Numbered from the stretch's first letter, positions 52,991 through 61,653 are shown. The stretch is DNA of 64,000 bases from CBDDFN01 sp965227065 (GCA_965227065.1 CBDDFN010000010.1:124001-188000); one strand, 5' to 3'. The notes: generated by a model from the sequence alone, not told the origin. Numbers and translations are program-made.

Positions 52991-54160
52991 ATGGCCAAAC
53001 GCGACTATTACGATGTCCTGGGCGTCAGCAAATCGGCGGACGAGGCTGAGCTCAAGCGCGCTTATCGCAAGCTCGCCATGCAATATCACCCTGACCGCAA
53101 CAAGGATGATGCCGAGGCCGAAGCCAAATTCAAGGAAGTGAACGAAGCCTACGACATTTTAAAAGACGGCCAGAAGCGCGCACAATATGACCAGTTCGGT
53201 CATGCCGCCTTTGACCCCTCCATGGGTGGCGGACAAGGCGGCTTTGGCGGCGGCTTTCAGGGCGGGTTCCGTCAGGGCGAAGGCTTTGGCGGCTTTGCCG
53301 ACGTATTCGACGATATTTTCGGCGAGTTCATGGGCGGCCGGCGTGGTGGCGGCGGTGGGCGTGAGCGCGCCGAACGCGGCGCTGATCTGCGCATCGATCT
53401 TGAAATTTCTCTGGAAGAAGCCTTTGCGGGAACAACTGCGACCCTGAATGTGCCGACCATGGTGTCGTGCGAAGTATGCACCGGCACCGGCGCCAAGGAT
53501 GGCGCCAAGCCCACCACCTGCCCGACCTGTCAGGGCCGGGGCCGGGTGCGTGCGCAGCAAGGCATTTTTGCCGTTGAACGGACCTGCCCGACCTGTCAGG
53601 GCACCGGCCAGATCATTGATGATCCATGCACTGCCTGTGCTGGTCAGGGCCGGGTGCGCAAGACCACCTCATTGAATGTCGATGTTCCCGCCGGTGTGGA
53701 TGACGGCACGCGCCTGCGCGTCCCCGGCAAGGGTGAGGCAGGCGTGCGCGGCGGCGGCGCGGGTGATCTTTACGTCTTTATCCGGGTTGCGCCCCATCCG
53801 CTGTTTCACCGCGACGGCCCCCATATTCAGTGCCGCGTGCCGATTTCCATGGCAACCGCGGCCCTTGGCGGTCAGATCGAGGTTCCGACCGTGGGCGGCA
53901 AACGCGCGCGTATCACCATTCCCGAAGGCACGCAGACGGGCCGGCAGTTCCGCCTCAAAGGCAAGGGCATGCCAACTTTGCGCGGCCGCCAGACCGGCGA
54001 CATGTATGTTCAGGTTGCCGTCGAAACCCCGGTCAATCTGACCTCCAAGCAGAAAAAGCTGCTCAAGGAATTTGCCGACGCAGGCTCCGACGACACAAGC
54101 CCTGAGTCGGCTGGCTTCCTGAAACGCGTCAAGGATTTCTGGGAAGACCTGACCGAATAG
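52991..54160 (+). CDS. dnaJ: Chaperone protein DnaJ (Hsp40)
   Basis: Co-chaperone that delivers substrates to DnaK. The 389 residues show the J-domain with HPD in AMQYHPDRNKDD, a Gly/Phe-rich linker with long FGGGFQGGFRQ repeats, the zinc domain with four CxxCxGxG-type repeats (CEVCTGTG, CPTCQGRG, CPTCQGTG, CTACAGQG), and the C-terminal binding domains. No strong ribosome binding site is seen. Confidence 0.98.
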   Translation: MAKRDYYDVLGVSKSADEAELKRAYRKLAMQYHPDRNKDDAEAEAKFKEVNEAYDILKDGQKRAQYDQFGHAAFDPSMGGGQGGFGGGFQGGFRQGEGFGGFADVFDDIFGEFMGGRRGGGGGRERAERGADLRIDLEISLEEAFAGTTATLNVPTMVSCEVCTGTGAKDGAKPTTCPTCQGRGRVRAQQGIFAVERTCPTCQGTGQIIDDPCTACAGQGRVRKTTSLNVDVPAGVDDGTRLRVPGKGEAGVRGGGAGDLYVFIRVAPHPLFHRDGPHIQCRVPISMATAALGGQIEVPTVGGKRARITIPEGTQTGRQFRLKGKGMPTLRGRQTGDMYVQVAVETPVNLTSKQKKLLKEFADAGSDDTSPESAGFLKRVKDFWEDLTE

Positions 54161-54186
54161 CGCGCAGGCGGCATTGTTTAAATTGT

Positions 54187-54323
54187 CGTCATTCCGGGAA
54201 GGCCTGCGGGCCTTGCCTGGAATCTTTCGGCACTGCGGCCCAAACGGCACCACATTGGTCTGTGGAAACATATCGCCATCAGATTCCGGTCTTTCGTCAT
54301 TCATGACAAAAACCGGAATGACG
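54187..54323. repeat. Palindromic intergenic repeat, copy C
   Basis: Bounded by CGTCATTCCGG (54187-54197) and CCGGAATGACG (54313-54323), perfect 11-base inverted ends. It contains CGGCACCACATTG as in copy A. It fills the dnaJ-dapB gap; nothing else is seen there. Confidence 0.75.
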
Positions 54324-54369
54324 CGCGAGGCGCTTGCCAAACACCCTGCCGTGCCTTACTTCCCATTCC

Positions 54370-55179
54370 ATGTCTGAGATCAAAATTGTCATTGCAGGCG
54401 CTGCGGGCCGAATGGGTCAGGCGCTTGTTCGCGCAGTCACCGAAACAGACGGCCTTGTCGTTCATGCAGGGACCGAACCTGAAGGCTCGCCCGCACTCGG
54501 CAAGGACGCCGGCACTCTGGCAGGGCTTGAGCCGTTGGGCGTTGCGATCACCGCCAGCGCGCTTGAAGCCATCGTCAATGCCGATGCGCTGATTGATTTC
54601 ACCCGGCCAGAGGCCACGCTTGCCATGGCCGAACTGGCTGCGCAGGCGCGCATTGTGCATGTCATCGGCACAACCGGATTTGATGCCGATCAGGAAGCGG
54701 CCATCGATCGGGCGGCGCGGCACGCCACCATCGTCAAGGCGGGTAATATGAGCCTCGGCGTCAATCTGCTCGCCGGGTTGGTCAAAAAAGCCGCCGGCCT
54801 GCTCGGCGATGATTGGGATATTGAGATCACCGAAATGCATCACCGCTACAAGGTCGATGCGCCATCGGGCACCGCCTTGATGTTTGGCGACGCCGCTGCC
54901 GCGGGGCGCAATGTTGCCCTTTCCGATGTTGCAGACCGGGGCCGGGACGGCATTACCGGTGAACGCAAGCGCGGCGATATCGGCTTTACGGCCTTGCGCG
55001 GCGGCACGGTTGTCGGCGATCACACGGTGATTTTCGCCGCTGACAATGAACGGATTGAGTTGAGCCACAAGGCGGCTGACCGCACCATCTTTGCGCGCGG
55101 CGCGGTCCGGGCCGTGCAATGGGCGCATGGTAAGGAGCCGGGGCTCTATTCCATGGCAGATGTGCTGGATCTGAACTGA
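54370..55179 (+). CDS. dapB: 4-hydroxy-tetrahydrodipicolinate reductase
   Basis: Third committed step toward diaminopimelate and lysine. The 269 residues contain the NAD(P) loop IVIAGAAGRMGQALVRAV, VIGTTGFDADQ and the catalytic EMHHRYKVDAPSGTAL. I start at MSEIKIV, where the family starts; a frame 12 codons longer lies in the repeat. There is no strong ribosome binding site. Confidence 0.96.
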   Translation: MSEIKIVIAGAAGRMGQALVRAVTETDGLVVHAGTEPEGSPALGKDAGTLAGLEPLGVAITASALEAIVNADALIDFTRPEATLAMAELAAQARIVHVIGTTGFDADQEAAIDRAARHATIVKAGNMSLGVNLLAGLVKKAAGLLGDDWDIEITEMHHRYKVDAPSGTALMFGDAAAAGRNVALSDVADRGRDGITGERKRGDIGFTALRGGTVVGDHTVIFAADNERIELSHKAADRTIFARGAVRAVQWAHGKEPGLYSMADVLDLN

Positions 55180-55187
55180 TCAAACAC

Positions 55188-55237
55188 CGTCATTCCGGTT
55201 TTCGTCCGCCAGATTCCGGAATGATTCCCGGAATGAC
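55188..55237. repeat. Palindromic intergenic repeat, copy D
   Basis: Only 50 bases: GTCATTCCGG (55189-55198) to CCGGAATGAC (55228-55237), with ATTCCGGAAT as an internal palindrome. It fills the gap between the convergent dapB and alkyltransferase genes, where it might end transcription from both sides. Confidence 0.75.
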
Positions 55238-55238
55238 A

Positions 55239-56156
55239 TCAAAGCGACGCCTCCAGCGCGCGCGCCTTTTCAAACGCCAGCATGGTGCGCTTGCGCGGCA
55301 AGCCGTAATAATATCCGCCCAGTGCCCCATTGGCGCGCAACACACGATGGCACGGGATCAGCCAGGCCACCGGATTGCGCGACACCGCACTCGCCACCGC
55401 CCGCGTCGCGGCCTTGGTGCAAACCTGTTCAGCGATCTGGCTGTACGATGAAACCTGTCCTTCGGGGATGGCCAGCAGCGCCTTCCACACCTGAATTTGA
55501 AAATTCGTCCCGATCAGGTGCAGCGGCAAGGGTTCAGGCTGCGACGCAAGCGGGGAAAAGACTGTGGCGGCAAAGGCTGAAACAGCCTGCTGATCAGCAA
55601 TCAATACCGCGGCGGGAAAGCGCGCCTTGAGTGCATCAAGCTGTGCATCATCACTGCCAATGCCACTGCCTTCGCCGCGGCTGGGGCCTGCTTTGATATC
55701 ATCATCGACAAAGGCCAGATGGCACAGGCCCCGCCCGGTCATGCCGATCAGCGCCGGTCCAAACGGTGTGACGGCAATCCCGTAGCTGATGGTCAGGCCC
55801 GCGCCCTTCTTTTTATGATCGCCCGGCGTCAGCGCCTCATGGGCGACAAACAGATCATGCAGGCGCGAGGGCGAACTGAGCCCCGCCTCATAGGTGGCGT
55901 CCAATACGCTGGCCCCCGCATCAATGGCGGCGCGGGCGGCATCGAGGGTGAGGGTGCCGACAAAACGTTTGGGCGACACACCCGCCCAGCGGGTGAAAGT
56001 CCGTTGGAAATGATGCGGGGACAAATCAATCGCGGCCGCCACCTCTTCAAGGCTCGGCTGATCCTCGGCATGGGCGGCCAGATACTCAATCGCGGCGCGC
56101 ATGCGGGCATAGTCCTGGGTGGGATCAAATGTCGGGTCGGTCATCTCGAAACTCAT
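55239..56156 (-). CDS. AraC-type regulator fused to O6-alkylguanine-DNA alkyltransferase
   Basis: Ada-like protein of 305 residues. The first 110 are an AraC-type helix-turn-helix (LEEVAAAIDLSPHHFQRTFTRWAG), and the C-terminal 85 an alkyltransferase with the acceptor Cys in LIPCHRVLRANGALGGY. The N-terminal zinc domain of E. coli Ada, which accepts methyl groups from phosphotriesters, is missing, so the protein can repair O6-methylguanine but not sense damage in the Ada way. It converges on dapB. Confidence 0.92.
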   Translation of the reverse strand: MSFEMTDPTFDPTQDYARMRAAIEYLAAHAEDQPSLEEVAAAIDLSPHHFQRTFTRWAGVSPKRFVGTLTLDAARAAIDAGASVLDATYEAGLSSPSRLHDLFVAHEALTPGDHKKKGAGLTISYGIAVTPFGPALIGMTGRGLCHLAFVDDDIKAGPSRGEGSGIGSDDAQLDALKARFPAAVLIADQQAVSAFAATVFSPLASQPEPLPLHLIGTNFQIQVWKALLAIPEGQVSSYSQIAEQVCTKAATRAVASAVSRNPVAWLIPCHRVLRANGALGGYYYGLPRKRTMLAFEKARALEASL

Positions 56157-56196
56157 GGCAGCATCCTTTGTGAAGCTAAACCAAGAGTAGGGCGCG

Positions 56197-56697
56197 TCAA
56201 TGGGGACCTGCCACCCGGTTCTTGCGGTCGATCAGCGCCCGGCGGATCAGCCTGGCCAGATCGGCGCGCTCTTCAGGCATCAGGAAGGGGCCAAGCTCCA
56301 CCCGGCGGCCATGGCTCAACAGCCACAATCGGTTGTTCTCGTAAGGCAGTGGCTGCAACTCAACCTGGACCCAGCTCGGCTCCAGCGTGAGTTGATCAAC
56401 CCGGCCATTGCTGCGCCGTGCGGTCACGGTCAGCCCCTGATGGTCCAGCCGCACCTGTTCATACTGGGCGCTGCGCCGTTCCACCGCTTTGAACGCAAAA
56501 TAGAGCGCGAGAAAATCAAGCCCGAAAAATCCCAGCACCGGCCAGGCCCCCATCGACACAAAGGTGATGGAGGGGATCAGACTGAACAGACCGGCCACGG
56601 CAAAAATCACCAGCCAGCCCTTGCGCGACAGGCTGTGATTGGGCCACATCATCAGATCAAGATCTGCGGTGGCGGACTGCTCGGCCGAATGGGTCAT
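56197..56697 (-). CDS. DUF2244 membrane protein
   Basis: A 166-residue protein with two hydrophobic segments (WLVIFAVAGLFSLIPSITFVS and MGAWPVLGFFGLDFLALYFAFKA) and a soluble C-terminal half with EPSWVQVELQP and RVELGPFLMPEERADLARLI. The family is alphaproteobacterial, often beside nth as here (divergent). Function unknown. Confidence 0.88.
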   Translation of the reverse strand: MTHSAEQSATADLDLMMWPNHSLSRKGWLVIFAVAGLFSLIPSITFVSMGAWPVLGFFGLDFLALYFAFKAVERRSAQYEQVRLDHQGLTVTARRSNGRVDQLTLEPSWVQVELQPLPYENNRLWLLSHGRRVELGPFLMPEERADLARLIRRALIDRKNRVAGPH

Positions 56698-56746
56698 CGC
56701 ACTACACTATCATACGCCGGGCCGGGCGTTCGGGATTTGGGTCGCC

Positions 56747-57388
56747 ATGCCGCAACTGACCAAAAAAGACATTCACACCTTTTTTTCTCGCCTGCGCGAC
56801 GCGCGGCCCGAACCCAAGGGCGAGCTGCATTATGTGAATGATTACACGCTTCTGGTTGCTGTGGCCTTGTCCGCACAGGCGACCGATGAGGGCGTGAACA
56901 AGGCCACCCTGCCCTTGTTTGCCAAAATCGACAGCCCCGAAAAAATGGTCGAGCTGGGTGAGGCGGGCCTGCGCGAGGCGATCAAGACCATCGGGCTTTA
57001 CCGCAACAAGGCCAAAAACGTCATTGCGCTCAGCCACAAGCTGCTGGCCGAATTTGGCGGCGAGGTCCCCCAAACCCGCGAAGAACTTGAAAGCCTGCCC
57101 GGCGTGGGCCGCAAGACCGCCAATGTTGTGCTCAATATCGCATTCGGTCAGCCGACCATCGCGGTTGATACCCATCTGTTCCGGGTATCAAACCGCACCG
57201 GCCTCGCGCCGGGGAAAAACCCGCTGGAAGTTGAGCTCAAGCTTGAAAAGAAAATCCCGGCGGAATTTCTGCTGCATGCCCATCACTGGCTGATCCTGCA
57301 TGGCCGCTATATCTGCAAGGCGCGCAAGCCCGATTGCGCCGCCTGCCCGGTCGATGACATTTGCAAGTTTAAAGCCAAGCAATATTAG
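56747..57388 (+). CDS. nth: Endonuclease III
   Basis: DNA glycosylase/AP lyase for oxidised pyrimidines. The 213 residues contain the helix-hairpin-helix ESLPGVGRKTANVVLN with the catalytic Lys, Asp in AVDTHLFRVSNR, and a C-terminal [4Fe-4S] loop with four Cys (CKARKPDCAACPVDDIC). I start at MPQLTKKD where homology starts; a longer frame runs into the DUF2244 gene. Its stop overlaps that of the lipoprotein gene by four bases. Confidence 0.96.
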   Translation: MPQLTKKDIHTFFSRLRDARPEPKGELHYVNDYTLLVAVALSAQATDEGVNKATLPLFAKIDSPEKMVELGEAGLREAIKTIGLYRNKAKNVIALSHKLLAEFGGEVPQTREELESLPGVGRKTANVVLNIAFGQPTIAVDTHLFRVSNRTGLAPGKNPLEVELKLEKKIPAEFLLHAHHWLILHGRYICKARKPDCAACPVDDICKFKAKQY

Positions 57389-57987
57389 CGGGCAGACAGG
57401 CGTGCTGCTTCGTGGTTGCGCTCCAGCCGGTCGGATACAAAGCGGTGGAAACACGGCTTGTCGGCCTTGAAGGCCGCCGAATGGATCAGCGCCTTGCGCA
57501 CCGTCACCGACTTGACCGTATCGCCATCCACCAAAAGATGAACCGCGCAGCCCTCGACCCGGTAGGTCCACAGCATGATGTCGCCTTCGCGCTGGATATG
57601 ATCCGGCGCGCCGAGTTTCTGGCGTACCCGCGTGATCGGCTTGCCCTCCAGACCCGCCTTTTTATAGACCACCGGCGCACGTTTCTTGGCGATCTCACGC
57701 GGGGTGACCGGCCGGGATTGCTTGACCGCCTTGGATTTGGCGATCACCGGCACGCGGACGGCCGGACGCGCCGGACGCTGCTTCACCGCCGCCGCAGGCT
57801 TGGTTGGTTTTTGCTGTTCAACGATAATTTTCTGCGGCGCCGGGGCATCAAGATTAACTGTGATCTGGCGCTTATAGGTCACCATCGGCCCGGTTGATGC
57901 GCTGGAGCTTGAGGGTCCCGACTGGGCGCAAGCCCCCAGAGCCACCGCCAGCACACCACAGATGGAAAGGGCGCGGATCATGCTCAT
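57385..57987 (-). CDS. Small lipoprotein with OmlA/SmpA-like end
   Basis: A signal with lipobox (GVLAVALGAC, Cys near 20) precedes a Lys/Pro/Ala-rich spacer (about 60-105). The C-terminal 85 residues contain GKPITRVRQKLGAPDHIQREG and MLWTYRVEGCAVHLLVDGD, which looks like the small OmlA/SmpA (BamE-like) fold, though I cannot confirm it. It is coupled to the CysZ-like gene (ATGA). I do not recognise the protein itself. Confidence 0.75.
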   Translation of the reverse strand: MSMIRALSICGVLAVALGACAQSGPSSSSASTGPMVTYKRQITVNLDAPAPQKIIVEQQKPTKPAAAVKQRPARPAVRVPVIAKSKAVKQSRPVTPREIAKKRAPVVYKKAGLEGKPITRVRQKLGAPDHIQREGDIMLWTYRVEGCAVHLLVDGDTVKSVTVRKALIHSAAFKADKPCFHRFVSDRLERNHEAARLSAR

Positions 57988-58664
57988 GCCGGCACCACCT
58001 TCGCCGGAACCGATCCGACAACACGCTTGTAAATGTGCACCATGAAGGCGGTTCCCAACACCGGCACAATGAAGTTCACAATCGGGATGGTCAGCAGCAC
58101 CGCCACCATCACCCCGGCGATAAAGACCGTGGCGCCATGGGCGCGGCGCAATTGCTTGACCTCGCCAATCGGCTTGTGACGCACCCCTACCATCTCGAAA
58201 TATTCCCGGCCGATCAGATAGCCGTTGAGCAGGAAGAAGGCGATGAAGCCGATGCCAATCAGATAAAAGGGCAGGATAAGAATGTTCAGAACGATGACCA
58301 GTGCGGTGAATTTCAGGCCAACCAGGATCGCTTCGCTCAAAGGCTGTTCGCGGCCGTCGGCATCATGGGCGTAAAAGCGCTGTTCGACCGCCTCGGCAAT
58401 TTCATCAAGGAAAATCGCGACAAACATGGAGGCAACCGGGATCAACAGCACAAACATCGCGCCCACGCCCAGAAAGCCTGCCGCCCAGTCGAGCGCCTTG
58501 TCCATCCAGCCAATGCCGATAAAGCCCTCGGCCGGCCAAGCAAAAAGCGCGCCCGCCCAGAACAGGGCAAACAGCACAATGGTCAGCCCGAGCGACCGTA
58601 GCAGAACGCTGCGAAATTTCTTTTCCGGCAACTGAACCAGTGCCAGCCTGAAGGCGCCAAACAT
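57984..58664 (-). CDS. CysZ/EI24-like membrane protein
   Basis: A 226-residue protein with about four hydrophobic segments (LGLTIVLFALFWAGALFAW, VGAMFVLLIPVASMFVAIFL, LVIVLNILILPFYLIGIGFIAF as parts) and the motif LNGYLIGREYFEMVG typical of EI24 proteins. Sulfate uptake is known for CysZ; no cys genes are near, so the role is open. I use ATG 58664; the frame runs 95 codons further but over non-homologous DNA and past the divergent gene's start. Confidence 0.85.
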   Translation of the reverse strand: MFGAFRLALVQLPEKKFRSVLLRSLGLTIVLFALFWAGALFAWPAEGFIGIGWMDKALDWAAGFLGVGAMFVLLIPVASMFVAIFLDEIAEAVEQRFYAHDADGREQPLSEAILVGLKFTALVIVLNILILPFYLIGIGFIAFFLLNGYLIGREYFEMVGVRHKPIGEVKQLRRAHGATVFIAGVMVAVLLTIPIVNFIVPVLGTAFMVHIYKRVVGSVPAKVVPA

Positions 58665-58720
58665 GCCCCGACCCCGATACTCTTTTTTAACTCTTGTCGT
58701 CTTCCCCCAACGTGTTGAGT

Positions 58721-58735
58721 TTAATGGCAGATTAA
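58721..58735. promoter_or_regulatory. CtrA-type box TTAA-N7-TTAA
   Basis: TTAA (58721-58724), TGGCAGA, TTAA (58732-58735), followed by C, matches the cell-cycle regulator CtrA's full site. It lies in the divergent gap between the CysZ-like and kinase genes, about 60 bases from the former and 105 from the latter. By a rough count the window should hold well under one by chance. Confidence 0.4.
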
Positions 58736-58839
58736 CGCCAATGTCCAGTTCCGCACGCGTTGGTTGATCCCGATATGGCACAATGTTAGGGCTGAGCGCC
58801 CGCCCATCCGTTTTTTTTAAGCAAAATTTGGAGTTTTGG

Positions 58840-59841
58840 ATGACCGAAAAAGCGTTCCATGTCACCGGTCTCGGCAATGCCATTATGGATGTTCTGGTGT
58901 CTGCCACCGATGCCGATATTGAAACGCTGGGGGTCGCCAAAGGCGCCATGACCCTGATCGAGGAAGACCGCGCGATCGAGCTTTATGAAGCGATGGACAA
59001 TGCGGTGGAAACGCCGGGCGGTTCGGTTGCCAACTCCATTGCCGGTCTGGGCGCGCTGGGCGCCAAAACCGCCTTTATGGGCCGCATCCGCGACGATGCG
59101 GTGGGCCGCGCCTATGCCTCTGAAACCGAAAAATCCGGCACCGCCTTTATGGCAGAGGCCGCCCCTGACGGGCCCAGCACCGGCCGGTGCATGATCTATG
59201 TGACGCCCGACGCGCAGCGGACGATGAATACATTTTTGGGTGCTGGCAGCCATTTCGGCGCACGCGAGGGCGATCTTGATCTTGATGTGATCCGCAATTC
59301 AGAAATCCTTTATCTCGAAGGTTATCTGTTCGACACAGAGGTTTCGAAAAACGCCATCCGTCTGGCGGCAAAAACCGCCAAGGAGGCGGGGGGCAAGGTT
59401 GCCCTGTCACTGTCTGACCCGTTCTGCGTGTCGCGTCACCGCGAAGACTTTCTCGATCTCGTCGCAGACATGGTCGATATTCTGTTCGCCAATGAGGAAG
59501 AGGCGCACATGCTGTTTGAGATTGAAGGGTTTGAGAACCTCGCCACGGCCGCGCACAATCTTGTCGATCTCGCGGTTGTCACACGCTCCGAAAAAGGCGC
59601 AACGCTGATGAAAGGGGGCGTGTCGGTGCATGTCGATGCCGACCCCCAAGGGGCGGTGGTCGACACAACCGGTGCGGGCGACCAGTTTTCCGCCGGGGTT
59701 CTCTATGGTTTGGTGAACGGGTTTGACCTTGAACAATCAGGCCGTCTGGGAACGCTTGCCGCCGGTGAGGTGATCACCCATTTCGGCCCCCGGCCGGCCC
59801 AAAGCGTGCGCGCCCTCGCCGAGGCCAAGGGGTTGCTTTAA
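58840..59841 (+). CDS. PfkB-family kinase, probable adenosine kinase
   Basis: Sugar/nucleoside kinase of 333 residues. The PfkB signatures are visible: PGGSVANSIAGLGALGAKTAFMG region near 70 and the C-terminal VVDTTGAGDQFSAGVLYGL with the catalytic Asp. Alphaproteobacterial relatives are usually annotated as adenosine kinases; other substrates are possible. GGAG is located seven bases before the ATG at 58840. The stop shares TTAA with hisE. Confidence 0.92.
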   Translation: MTEKAFHVTGLGNAIMDVLVSATDADIETLGVAKGAMTLIEEDRAIELYEAMDNAVETPGGSVANSIAGLGALGAKTAFMGRIRDDAVGRAYASETEKSGTAFMAEAAPDGPSTGRCMIYVTPDAQRTMNTFLGAGSHFGAREGDLDLDVIRNSEILYLEGYLFDTEVSKNAIRLAAKTAKEAGGKVALSLSDPFCVSRHREDFLDLVADMVDILFANEEEAHMLFEIEGFENLATAAHNLVDLAVVTRSEKGATLMKGGVSVHVDADPQGAVVDTTGAGDQFSAGVLYGLVNGFDLEQSGRLGTLAAGEVITHFGPRPAQSVRALAEAKGLL

Positions 59842-60161
59842 TCCTTGCGAGCCGCCTTTTCGGCAATGCCGGAAATGCCCTGGCGATTGGCCAGCGCCTC
59901 AAACACCTCATCAGGCGTAATGTCCTGATCGGCCCACAGGACGGTCAGGTGATAGAGCAGATCGGCTGACTCGGCGATCACCTCATCCTTGCCTTCCGAC
60001 ACGGCAGCCAGCGCGGTTTCCACCGCTTCCTCACCGAGCTTCTGGGCGATTTTCCTGGTGCCTTTGGAAAACAGTTTGGCGGTGTAGCTTTCGGACGGAT
60101 CAGCACCCTTGCGCGCCATCACGGTTTGAAAAAGCTGTTCAAGAATTTCTGCTTTGCTCAT
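59838..60161 (-). CDS. hisE: Phosphoribosyl-ATP pyrophosphatase
   Basis: Second step of histidine synthesis. The 107 residues show GTRKIAQKLGEEAVETALAA and ESADLLYHLTVLWADQ with the metal-binding acidic pairs of the MazG-like HisE family. It lies two bases after hisF and ends the his run. Confidence 0.95.
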   Translation of the reverse strand: MSKAEILEQLFQTVMARKGADPSESYTAKLFSKGTRKIAQKLGEEAVETALAAVSEGKDEVIAESADLLYHLTVLWADQDITPDEVFEALANRQGISGIAEKAARKD

Positions 60162-60163
60162 CG

Positions 60164-60925
60164 CTAGACCAGCCGGACCGGCACACCGCGCTTGGCCATG
60201 TGCTCCTTGGCTTCCCTGATTGTGTGATCGCCAAAGTGAAAGATGGAGGCTGCCAGCACCGCATCGGCACCCCCTTCAAGGACCCCGTCGGCAAGATGAT
60301 CAAGCGTGCCGACCCCGCCGCTTGCAATCACCGGAACCGGCACCGCATCGGCAATGGCGCGGGTCAGCGGCAGATCAAAGCCTGCCCGCGTGCCGTCCCG
60401 GTCCATGCTGGTGAGCAGGATTTCGCCCGCCCCCTTGGCCACCACCAGCTGGGCAAATTCAATCGCGTCAATGCCGGTGGGCTCGCGCCCGCCATGGGTG
60501 AAGATCTGCCAGCTGCCATCTTCAACCTGCTTGGCATCAATGGCAACGACAATGCACTGGCTGCCGAATTTCTCGGCGCCCTCGCGCACAATGTCGGGAT
60601 TGCGCACCGCCGCGGTGTTGATTGACACCTTGTCGGCCCCGGCCAGCAGCAGACGCCGCATATCCTCAACCGTGCGGATGCCCCCGCCCACGGTCAGCGG
60701 CATGAAACATTGCTCAGCCGTGTGACGCACCACATCAATGATGATGCCGCGCTTGTCCGATGAGGCGGTGATGTCGAGGAAACACAGCTCGTCAGCGCCC
60801 GCCGCGTCATAAAGCTTGGCTTGCTCAACCGGATCGCCGGCATCGCGCAGCTCGACAAAGTTCACGCCTTTGACGACGCGGCCGTCCTTAACATCAAGGC
60901 AGGGAATGACGCGTTTTTTCAGCAT
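60164..60925 (-). CDS. hisF: Imidazole glycerol phosphate synthase cyclase subunit
   Basis: TIM barrel that, with HisH, makes imidazole glycerol phosphate and AICAR. The 253 residues include MLKKRVIPCLDVKDGRVVKG with the catalytic Asp and the phosphate loops VIASGGVG and LTVGGGIRTVEDM. It overlaps hisA by seven bases. Confidence 0.97.
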   Translation of the reverse strand: MLKKRVIPCLDVKDGRVVKGVNFVELRDAGDPVEQAKLYDAAGADELCFLDITASSDKRGIIIDVVRHTAEQCFMPLTVGGGIRTVEDMRRLLLAGADKVSINTAAVRNPDIVREGAEKFGSQCIVVAIDAKQVEDGSWQIFTHGGREPTGIDAIEFAQLVVAKGAGEILLTSMDRDGTRAGFDLPLTRAIADAVPVPVIASGGVGTLDHLADGVLEGGADAVLAASIFHFGDHTIREAKEHMAKRGVPVRLV

Positions 60926-61653
60926 GTCCGGTCCTTGATCAAGGCCAGGGCTTCGCCGGGATCGATCCGGCCATCATACAGCGCCCGGCCCGAAATCACG
61001 CCTTCAAGACCCGCACAGTTCGCATCAAGTAGTGCGGTGATGTCATCAATAGAGGCAACCCCGCCGCTCGCAATCACTGGGGTTGAAACCGCCTCGGCCA
61101 AGCCAATGGTGGCATCGACATTAACGCCCGCCAATATACCGTCGCGATCCACATCGGTGTAAACGATGGAGGCCGCGCCGGCATCTTCAAACCGTTTGGC
61201 GAGCTCGACCACGCTCAAATCAGACACATCGGCCCAGCCTTCTGTGGCAACAAAGCCCGCCTTGGCATCAATGCCCAACACGATCTGGCCGGGAAAGGCA
61301 CGGCACGCCTGTTTGACAAGCGCGGGGTCTTTGACCGCGACGGTGCCGAGAATGACCCGGCGCACGCCCTTTTCAAGCCACATCTCAATCGTCGCCATAT
61401 CGCGGATACCGCCGCCCAGCTGCGCGGGGATGGTGAGCGCCCCCAGGATGGCATCCACGGCCGCGCCATTGACCGGCTTGCCTTCAAATGCTCCGTTTAG
61501 ATCAACCAGATGCAGCCATTCGAACCCCGCATCCTGCCAGCTTTTGGCCTGATCGGCGGGATCATCATTAAAGACGGTCGCCTCATCCATCAGCCCGCGT
61601 TTCAGGCGCACGCATTGGCCATCTTTCAGATCAATGGCGGGAAACAGGATCAT
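60919..61653 (-). CDS. hisA: ProFAR isomerase
   Basis: Isomerises 5'-ProFAR in histidine synthesis. The 244-residue TIM barrel starts MILFPAIDLKDGQCVRLKRG and has QLGGGIRDMATIE and VIASGGVASIDDI. The start ATG overlaps the hisH stop (ATGA); a GTG three codons earlier is less likely. Confidence 0.97.
   Translation of the reverse strand: MILFPAIDLKDGQCVRLKRGLMDEATVFNDDPADQAKSWQDAGFEWLHLVDLNGAFEGKPVNGAAVDAILGALTIPAQLGGGIRDMATIEMWLEKGVRRVILGTVAVKDPALVKQACRAFPGQIVLGIDAKAGFVATEGWADVSDLSVVELAKRFEDAGAASIVYTDVDRDGILAGVNVDATIGLAEAVSTPVIASGGVASIDDITALLDANCAGLEGVISGRALYDGRIDPGEALALIKDRTC

Noticed and set aside
58801..58820. Run of eight T after GGGCTGAGCGCCC, read as a terminator before the kinase gene
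   Set aside because: The stem is only four base pairs and the run lies more than ten bases away from it, inside the leader of an actively needed gene.
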